From Alphaproteobacteria bacterium (GTDB lineage: Bacteria; Pseudomonadota; Alphaproteobacteria; Sphingomonadales; Sphingomonadaceae): DNA of 64,000 nt. The stretch spans positions 1-64,000 of the forward strand of contig JAHJHL010000128.1 of NCBI GenBank assembly GCA_018823905.1. The letters run 5' to 3'. Under the pieces are notes generated by a model that was not told the origin of the DNA, did not search any database, and saw only the letters and a list, made by a program, of their open reading frames with translations. The position numbers were made by a program, and so were the translations under genes. Position 1 is the first letter of the stretch, and each line of letters begins with the position of its first letter. Shown here piece by piece: positions 8,611-14,150 of the stretch.

Positions 8611-8804
8611 ATATCGCAGCGCAAACCGATGTCGGCGACGAGCATCTTCAGGTGCAGATTCCTGCCGTTACGAAACGCGATCTCGGTCAACGGTCGCTCG
8701 ATTCCCGCGAGCCGATCCGGATGATCGTACTGCGGGCACTTGAAGCCTATGGCGTGAGCGTCCCCGCAGACGCGATATCGGATCGCCGGAAGGGCAGGCG
8801 ATGA
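8604..8804 (+). CDS. Ribbon-helix-helix-like small protein, first gene of cargo operon
   Basis: 66-aa protein (74 aa if the ATG at 8580 is used). The pattern fits an RHH DNA-binding protein: a beta strand LQVQIP near residue 18, helix A (TKRDLGQRS), then helix B from about EPIRMIVLRALEAYGV. No clear ribosome site precedes either ATG, and both lie inside the palindromic array just described, so translation may be leaderless or poorly initiated. Its stop codon overlaps the MazG-like gene by 4 bases. It is probably the autorepressor of the three-gene rightward operon. Confidence 0.6.
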   Translation: MKNIAAQTDVGDEHLQVQIPAVTKRDLGQRSLDSREPIRMIVLRALEAYGVSVPADAISDRRKGRR

Positions 8805-9979
8805 GCGAGGATTTCGAAGCTCTCACTGTTGCGGATTATGCGAAGCAGGCCGCGCGGACTGATCAACGCAGCGGTGGCCGCGCACTGGGCTTCTCGATGC
8901 TTGGCCTTTTCGGCGAAGTCGGCAGCTTGCTCAGTGAGGCCAAGAAAAAGCAGCGCGACGATGCCTCCTACCTGGGTTACGCTCACGCCGTCGCGGAAGA
9001 GCTTGGTGACGTCCTTTGGTATCTGGCGGCGATCGCACGGCGCAGCCGCATGGCGCTCAGCGACATCGCTGCCGCCGCGGCGACAAACGGCGGACAATGG
9101 CAGACGGGCGGCAACGAAACGCTCAGTTTCCATGCGCTGCAGCCGCAGCACATTCCGCTTGCCAAGGCACCGATGCCGCAGTTCGAGCATAGCCTGCTCG
9201 CGCTGGCAGGCGACGTTGGGCTGCTCATCAACGATTTCCAGGCGGGCGGTCTTGCGAAGGACCGCGAAGCACTCGCGGGCCGGCTGGTCGCGGTCATGCG
9301 CCGGTTGATCCAGGCGGCAAACGAATCCGGTGTTACCATCGAGGCTGCCGCCGTGAAGAATCTTCACAAGATCTTCGATCGCTGGCCGCGCGAGCGCATC
9401 TATCCGGCGCCGACCGATGCGGCGCTCGACCCAGAAGAGCAATTGCCGCGGCGGATGGCGATCGACGTCTATGAACGCACCGTTCGCGGGCAGACATTCG
9501 TGTATCAACGCTCAAGCGGTGTGTATGTCGGCGACCGGCTCACCGACAACGCGCTCGAACCCGACGACTATCGCTTCCACGATGTCTTTCACTACGCTTA
9601 TGTCGCGGTGCTTGGCTGGTCGCCAGTGCTGCGTGCGCTGCTCCGTCTCAAGCGCAAGAGCGATCCGAAACTCGACGACGCCGAAGACGGTGCTCGGGCG
9701 ATTCTCATCGAAGAGGGCATAACTTCCTGGATTTTCGGACAAGCGCAGCAACTCCGGTACTTTGAAAACGTGAAGCGCGGTGGCCTTCCGCTGGACATGC
9801 TGAAGCATGTCCGCCAGTTCGTCGCCGGCTACGAATCAGAACGCTGTCCGCTGTGGCTTTGGGAGGAAGCGATCCTCCAGGGCTATACGGCTTTCCGCTT
9901 CCTTCAGGAGCATCGGCGCGGCCGCGTCCTGATCGACTTCGCCAATCGCCGCCTGCGTATCAAGGAATTGCCGTCATGA
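8801..9979 (+). CDS. MazG-like nucleoside triphosphate pyrophosphohydrolase with C-terminal extension
   Basis: 392-aa protein. The N-terminal part has the all-alpha NTP pyrophosphohydrolase signature: FGEVGSLLSEA at about 37-47 and EELGDVLWYL at about 66-75, the acidic helices that bind magnesium. A second helical stretch around 125-195 ends in a MazG-like N-L-x-K-x-x-x-R-W-P. MazG-type enzymes cleave (d)NTPs to NMP and pyrophosphate. Residues 200-392 form a separate, unrecognised helical domain with a striking F-H-D-V-F-H-Y motif near 259-265 and EEGIT further on, possibly metal-binding. Typical MazG-like proteins are 100-270 aa, so this is an unusual architecture. It is coupled by ATGA overlaps to genes on both sides. 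Confidence 0.75.
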   Translation: MSEDFEALTVADYAKQAARTDQRSGGRALGFSMLGLFGEVGSLLSEAKKKQRDDASYLGYAHAVAEELGDVLWYLAAIARRSRMALSDIAAAAATNGGQWQTGGNETLSFHALQPQHIPLAKAPMPQFEHSLLALAGDVGLLINDFQAGGLAKDREALAGRLVAVMRRLIQAANESGVTIEAAAVKNLHKIFDRWPRERIYPAPTDAALDPEEQLPRRMAIDVYERTVRGQTFVYQRSSGVYVGDRLTDNALEPDDYRFHDVFHYAYVAVLGWSPVLRALLRLKRKSDPKLDDAEDGARAILIEEGITSWIFGQAQQLRYFENVKRGGLPLDMLKHVRQFVAGYESERCPLWLWEEAILQGYTAFRFLQEHRRGRVLIDFANRRLRIKELPS

Positions 9980-10680
9980 CCCCGAAATCCTTTGTGTCCA
10001 CCCTGGCGGCGACCGAACTTCCCTCAGTGTTCAATCCCTGGCGCGATCGCTGCACGGTCCATGACCGCAGCGACGCCGCCGCCCGGCGCCGCGACAATCT
10101 CGAAATGCTGCTCACCGCGGCGCTTGATCATCGCGTCGAAACGATCTGGATCGCGCGTGATCTCGGCTATCGCGGGGGGCGGCGTACGGGCGTACCGCTG
10201 ACCGACGAAATTCACCTCGGACATGCCGGTACGCTGATGGGCGGCATCGCATTCGAACGTGCGACGCAGGGACCCGCCGTGGCGGAGCGCACCGCGGCGA
10301 TCGTCTGGCGTGTGCTAGAGCGGATCGGTCAGCCTGTCATGCTCTGGAACGTTTTCCCGTTCCATCCCCATGAAGCGGATGATCCGATGTCGAACCGATG
10401 CCACACGCGAAGCGAGCGCGAGGCGACCTGGCCGATATTGCAAGCCCTCGTGTCAATGATCCGGCCCCGCCAGATCGTCGCGATCGGGCGCGATGCTCAC
10501 CTGGCGCTGGACGGTCTCGACATTCCGACCACCGCGGTCCGCCATCCGAGCTACGGCGGGCAGCGCGAGTTCATCGAGGGCATGTTCAGCCTGTACGGTG
10601 TCGCGGATGACAACGATGAGCCGCTAGAACTGCCGTTGGGCGCGCCTCACGCCGCAGCAAGGAGATGTGCGCTCGCCTGA
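9976..10680 (+). CDS. Uracil-DNA-glycosylase superfamily protein
   Basis: 234-aa protein of the UDG superfamily. It retains the block that starts near residue 55 (GYRGGRRTGVPLTDE, aligned with the family motif E-A-x-G-Y-x-G-x-R-x-T-G-x-P-F-T-S-E), a central WNVFPFHPH with S-N-R-x-x-T-R-S-E, and the late VRHPSYGG motif that contacts DNA. In front of GYRGG the usual E-A-P/A is replaced by A-R-D-L, so the first catalytic motif is altered and activity or specificity may differ from uracil removal. It overlaps the MazG-like stop by 4 bases. Its 3' end overlaps the end of the opposing TS-like gene by 34 bases. Confidence 0.75.
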   Translation: MTPKSFVSTLAATELPSVFNPWRDRCTVHDRSDAAARRRDNLEMLLTAALDHRVETIWIARDLGYRGGRRTGVPLTDEIHLGHAGTLMGGIAFERATQGPAVAERTAAIVWRVLERIGQPVMLWNVFPFHPHEADDPMSNRCHTRSEREATWPILQALVSMIRPRQIVAIGRDAHLALDGLDIPTTAVRHPSYGGQREFIEGMFSLYGVADDNDEPLELPLGAPHAAARRCALA

Positions 10681-11426
10681 TCGCAGCGCTCAAAGAGTTG
10701 CTTAAGATCGCCGCGGTTCCAGTTGGCGGTGTCGACCGTGGCGTTGGTCGAGACGATCGTGAGCGGACCCAGCGCGACCCCGCCTTCCTTGGCGATGAAT
10801 TCGAGCAGACGGCCGAGGCCGATCAGATTGCCGAGCAGTTTTTCGATATAGTAGTGATTGCGGTAGAGCGCGGTCATGCCGAGGCGACGATCGTCGCCCT
10901 TGCCGATCAGCTTGAGACTGGCAAAGCTCAGGCACTGACCGCCGTAGGGCGAGTCATTCACGTCGCGGGCGGGGTCGAAGATCAGCAGTTCGAATTTGTT
11001 GAGCGCTCGGACGTTCGGGTTGCGCAGGCGCTCGACGATGCCCCAGATTTGATTGATTGGCTGGCCGTCGGCGCGGGGCAATTCCATCATCCGTTCGAAA
11101 TAATAGCCCGACCAAGCGCCCGACCTCCGGACCTTCGGCAGCACGTTGTCGCGAAACCGGTCGAAGAATTGCGGCGCGCCGTAGCGCCTGTACAGCGCTG
11201 CCGGAAAAATCGTGTTGGCGACCGTCTCGATGGGCTTCTTGCCATGGCCCGAAAGGAAGGCATCGACTTCCGCCACGACGGGATCGGCGAGTGTTGCGCG
11301 CGCAGTCGGCTCGGCCACGGAGATGACGACATTCTGCGCCTGGTGTCCGGTGGCGAGGTCGACGAGCCGGACCGCCTCGCGCCAGCCAGCAACGCAGTCA
11401 GGCTGCGGCGGTATGGGAAGATACAT
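10647..11426 (-). CDS. Divergent thymidylate-synthase-like protein
   Basis: 259-aa protein that seems to have a thymidylate synthase fold. A GYYFERM segment (about 108-114) and N-Q-I-W-G-I-V-E-R-L-R-N-P-x-V-R (about 125-140) mimic the Y-G-x-R and D-Q-L...L-x-x-x-P-x-S-R region of ThyA. YRNHYY...LLGNLIGLGRLLEFIA (about 188-212) mimics the R-S-x-D...L-G-x-P-F-N helix region. The hallmark P-C-H-x-x-x-Q-F nucleophile motif is missing; the nearest cysteine is in GGQCLSF (Cys165). I infer a TS-fold enzyme or nucleotide-binding protein with changed chemistry. It overlaps the upstream C1 peptidase gene by 29 bases, so the two are co-translated. Confidence 0.55.
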   Translation of the reverse strand: MYLPIPPQPDCVAGWREAVRLVDLATGHQAQNVVISVAEPTARATLADPVVAEVDAFLSGHGKKPIETVANTIFPAALYRRYGAPQFFDRFRDNVLPKVRRSGAWSGYYFERMMELPRADGQPINQIWGIVERLRNPNVRALNKFELLIFDPARDVNDSPYGGQCLSFASLKLIGKGDDRRLGMTALYRNHYYIEKLLGNLIGLGRLLEFIAKEGGVALGPLTIVSTNATVDTANWNRGDLKQLFERCDQASAHLLAAA

Positions 11427-12078
11427 CGACTTCCTCCGTCAAATTTGCCGTGGCGAAAAGGCGCGGCGCTAGAAAGCGCTCAGTAAGCCAGGCGTGGCCT
11501 TCCAAGCCCCAACCTGGTCCCCAGCTGTTGCGGATGAGAATGGCCGGGATGCCGTCCACGGTTCCATGCCCGACCGCGACGACCGCGTGCCGTTGCGCTG
11601 GCTCGGGGAGTTCGTCGTTCGCCGGATCGACGACGCCATCACCGCGCGGCTGGAAGAAAGACCGTGACAGCATCGTCAGCATGAGCACCGGCGTGTCACG
11701 GTCCAGCGCGGCAAGGATGGATGACAGGTCGGTTCCATCCCTCTGTCCGTTGCGGCCATAGAGCGGGCCAACGGTCGCCGGCGGCGTCCACAGTCGATGA
11801 TCGGCTGGAACCGCAGCCAGATACGGCCAGCCTTTCTCGTCGGGTTGGCCATCGAGCCGTAGCGCGTCCAGCATTGTGGATAGCAGTGCGCCGCTCGTCG
11901 GCGGTCTGCCCGCCCGTTTCTGCGCGGCATGAAAGGCGAATTCACACGACAGCGGTGCCCAGCCGTCGCGAAGCCCGGCGTGGGTGTCGCTCGCGGCGAA
12001 TGCGAGGCATGTCGGCCGCGCGCCTTGATCGCGCGCAGGTCCGAACAGCGGCCGAAGGTCACGGACGATATCGATCAT
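11398..12078 (-). CDS. Papain-like (C1 family) cysteine peptidase
   Basis: 226-aa compact papain-fold peptidase without signal peptide, so it should act in the cytoplasm. The oxyanion and nucleophile block DQGARPTCLAF gives catalytic Cys24. RHAVVAVGHG gives His164, and IRNSWGPGWG gives Asn184, the classic papain triad in order. There is no propeptide, so activity must be controlled in another way. The gene just upstream encodes a protein with an apparent chagasin-type inhibitor domain, which would suit that purpose. It starts 6 bases after the ImmA/IrrE gene and overlaps the TS-like gene. Cytoplasmic C1 peptidases are rare in bacteria and often belong to conflict systems. Confidence 0.8.
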   Translation of the reverse strand: MIDIVRDLRPLFGPARDQGARPTCLAFAASDTHAGLRDGWAPLSCEFAFHAAQKRAGRPPTSGALLSTMLDALRLDGQPDEKGWPYLAAVPADHRLWTPPATVGPLYGRNGQRDGTDLSSILAALDRDTPVLMLTMLSRSFFQPRGDGVVDPANDELPEPAQRHAVVAVGHGTVDGIPAILIRNSWGPGWGLEGHAWLTERFLAPRLFATANLTEEVDVSSHTAAA

Positions 12079-12084
12079 GGGGCG

Positions 12085-13095
12085 TCAGGCGGCCTCGAGC
12101 AGGTGCCGCCGTTCGGCGCGCGACAGGCCCGTCTGTTCCGGGCCGGTGAGGTCGAAATCGAGCGTCAGGCTGGTGAGGGCCGGCGCAGGCTGCCACGGCC
12201 GCCGCTCGTCGAGCGACATGCGGCCGCGCCGCGGCGCATCGGGCGCCGCGGTGACACGGCGGACAACGGGACCACCGATGCCATCGCCGTCGATTGCCTC
12301 ACGCTCGTCGCGAACGACGGCGAAGCCGCTGGCGATCAGTTGGTCGAGATCCCAGAGATACCCACCGCCGCTATGTTCTTCGAGCCGCAGCACGAAAAGA
12401 TCATTGCGACTGCCATCGATCCGCGAGCCGGCATCGCGCTCGGTCAGCAGCCAGACGTCGCCGCGATAGTTGTCGGGCCGATAGTCCTTGAGGAGATCGA
12501 CCTTCAGGCTGCGCGGCTGCGTCCGGAGCAGGTCGGTCATCACCGATGGCGAAATCAGATTGTAGCGAACCAGGGTGCGGCACGTCGCCTCATAGCTGGC
12601 GCCGATCCGCAGCGAGAGCTGATAGACGACATTGGGGCGCCGGAAATGATCGATCTGCCATCCTTGTCGCGCGCTGTGCGCGAGCATCAGCCATTTCGGC
12701 ATCATGAAGGCGATCGCAAAGGCGTCGGCTTCGGTTTCCTCGAAGTTGTTTCCCGGTTCGGGCGACATCGGCATCCGGCGCAGGATGCTCTCATCGTCGA
12801 GGCTCGGCTCGTGTCGCATCGAAAAATGCCCGAGTTCGTGCGCGGCCGTGAAGCGCTGGATGCTCATCGGTCGTTCCGTCGTGACGAGAACGCCAGGAGC
12901 AGGTGCGCTGAGATAGGCGCCGAGCAGGCCTTTCAGGGGACGAAGCAGCAAGGGTAGACCCACGGCATGGATCGCGCCGAAGACATCGACGCTGCCGCCT
13001 TGGGTCTCGATCAGTGCGCGCGTATCGAGTTCGCGATGCAGGCGGCCCGCTGCCATCGTACCAGCGCGAACCGCGCTCGCATAATCCGACGCCAT
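12085..13095 (-). CDS. ImmA/IrrE metallopeptidase with C-terminal chagasin-like domain
   Basis: 336-aa protein. The N-terminal two thirds is an ImmA/IrrE zinc peptidase with HELGH at 86-90 and the third ligand in EETEADAFA (about 119-127). ImmA-type enzymes inactivate a partner XRE repressor, and an XRE gene lies 3 bases upstream. From about 210 a second domain resembles the I42/chagasin cysteine-protease inhibitors: the three loop motifs appear in order as GGGYLW (243-248), GIGG (272-275) and RRPW (298-301). Those loops plug the active site of papain-like enzymes in the known family, and the next gene is a papain-like peptidase. The fusion is seen; its inhibitory role is inferred. Confidence 0.78.
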   Translation of the reverse strand: MASDYASAVRAGTMAAGRLHRELDTRALIETQGGSVDVFGAIHAVGLPLLLRPLKGLLGAYLSAPAPGVLVTTERPMSIQRFTAAHELGHFSMRHEPSLDDESILRRMPMSPEPGNNFEETEADAFAIAFMMPKWLMLAHSARQGWQIDHFRRPNVVYQLSLRIGASYEATCRTLVRYNLISPSVMTDLLRTQPRSLKVDLLKDYRPDNYRGDVWLLTERDAGSRIDGSRNDLFVLRLEEHSGGGYLWDLDQLIASGFAVVRDEREAIDGDGIGGPVVRRVTAAPDAPRRGRMSLDERRPWQPAPALTSLTLDFDLTGPEQTGLSRAERRHLLEAA

Positions 13096-13098
13096 CGA

Positions 13099-13473
13099 TC
13101 AGCTCCGTTCGCCGCCAGACCGCGAGCGGAGATATTCGGCAAACCGGCTCAGCTCGGCCCGGTCCTCAGTCGACAAGGCCGCAACGCGTCGCGCCAGATG
13201 GGCGACATCGGCGGGAAGGCTCGCGGAGGCCTCGTCTTCGCCGGTAAAATAGGCCACCGACTGGCGGTAAAGACGGGCAAGCCGCGTCAGTTCGATCGCT
13301 TCAACGCGGCGCTGGCCATTCTCGATATCGGTAAGCGCGGTCCGGGGAATCTTGAGATAGGCAGCAACTTCTTCCTGCTTGAGGCCGAGATATTTCCGTG
13401 CTTCGCGCAGACGGTCGCCCAAGCGCCGCCGCTCCTGCTCGTCGCCTTCCTGGCGGAGTGCGAGATTGGTCAT
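13099..13473 (-). CDS. XRE-family repressor
   Basis: 124-aa DNA-binding protein with an HTH_XRE domain at about 18-72: L-x-x-A-R-K-Y-L-G-L-K-Q-E-E-V-A, then the recognition helix around IPRTALTDIENGQRRV. The C-terminal 50 residues are helical and probably dimerise. It is translationally coupled to the ACP-like gene (ATGA overlap, 13470-13473) and followed after 3 bases by the ImmA/IrrE gene. This XRE plus ImmA layout is the standard repressor/antirepressor pair of mobile elements. A 21-bp palindrome upstream of the operon (13831-13851) is its likely binding site. Confidence 0.85.
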   Translation of the reverse strand: MTNLALRQEGDEQERRRLGDRLREARKYLGLKQEEVAAYLKIPRTALTDIENGQRRVEAIELTRLARLYRQSVAYFTGEDEASASLPADVAHLARRVAALSTEDRAELSRFAEYLRSRSGGERS

Positions 13474-13808
13474 GGCTTCGACCCTTTCTTCTTAACCCAG
13501 ACGCGTTCGATCTTAGGGAGGAGGTCGTCAATCGCCTTCTCGATCGAATTGTAGCCGCCGGTGCGGACGATGCTGTCGCGAAGCTCGATGTCGAGGACCT
13601 GCTCCACCGCGCAAAGCGTGTCGACCACGGACAAGGAGTCGAGTGGCACGGGCGCCTGGATGATCTTCGGGTTTTCCGGAGGTAGGGCAATTCCGCGCAC
13701 CTGTGCCTCAGCCCTGGCCACTTGCAGCAGTTCGTCGACCAACGCCCTAATGGCGTCGGCTTTGGGAAACGCGGTTGCCGCGGGCTTCGGAGGAGCGATT
13801 GTCGCCAT
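13470..13808 (-). CDS. Acyl-carrier-protein-like protein, first gene of leftward operon
   Basis: 112-aa protein. After a 50-residue alanine/proline-rich and helical N-terminal part it has P-L-D-S-L-S-V-V-D (55-63). This matches the ACP phosphopantetheine site, with Ser58 as candidate attachment serine, followed by an E-x-V-L-D-I-E-L helix and a final S-I-E-K-A-I-D-D-L helix as in carrier proteins. There is no acyltransferase, ligase or synthase nearby, which is odd for a carrier protein. Start: ATG at 13808 has GAGG about 6 bases upstream; a GTG at 13829 would add 7 residues. Alternatives include an ACP-fold toxin-antitoxin or scaffold partner. Fold call is by motif only. Confidence 0.6.
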   Translation of the reverse strand: MATIAPPKPAATAFPKADAIRALVDELLQVARAEAQVRGIALPPENPKIIQAPVPLDSLSVVDTLCAVEQVLDIELRDSIVRTGGYNSIEKAIDDLLPKIERVWVKKKGSKP

Positions 13809-13830
13809 GCATGCCTCGCACGATTTCACT

Positions 13831-13851
13831 ACATTAAATGCGATATAATGT
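13831..13851. promoter_or_regulatory. 21-bp palindromic operator upstream of leftward operon
   Basis: ACATTAAATGCGATATAATGT is an imperfect palindrome: 8 of 10 arm positions pair, with outer arms ACATTA and TAATGT. It lies 22 bases before the ATG of the ACP-like gene. It overlaps AT-rich sequence that can serve as a leftward promoter (TTGCGT, 17 bases, TATATC on the minus strand). An XRE repressor encoded in the same operon is the obvious candidate to bind it. Confidence 0.6.
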
Positions 13852-14150
13852 CTGATAATCCGACACGCAAGCCCGAATTTGCAGCTCGGATTTTTGCAGG
13901 GTGTAGCGGGTCATCGGCGGTGCGGTGTGGTGGTCAGTGCCACCTCGAGGGACAACGGCAGGGCAGAATCATCAACTCGGGTCATAGCTCGATCAAAAGA
14001 ACAGAGCTGGAATATTGAGTCAGTCGCCGACGAGTGATCTCCTTCGGTCACCCACCAGCCCCCAGCGGCTCCGTTCATTTCGGGCGGCCCATAGCCGAGT
14101 CTTGAAGCCGCGCCCCGACCGCATCCGGCGGTATGGGCGGGAGCTTCAAC
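13852..14150. other. Gene-free stretch between cargo cassette and traG
   Basis: 299 bases with no supportable gene. It should hold the upstream part of the leftward operon promoter and the promoter of the traG-trb operon. The short open frame 14015-14527 reads into traG in another frame and has arginine-rich shadow composition. Confidence 0.4.
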
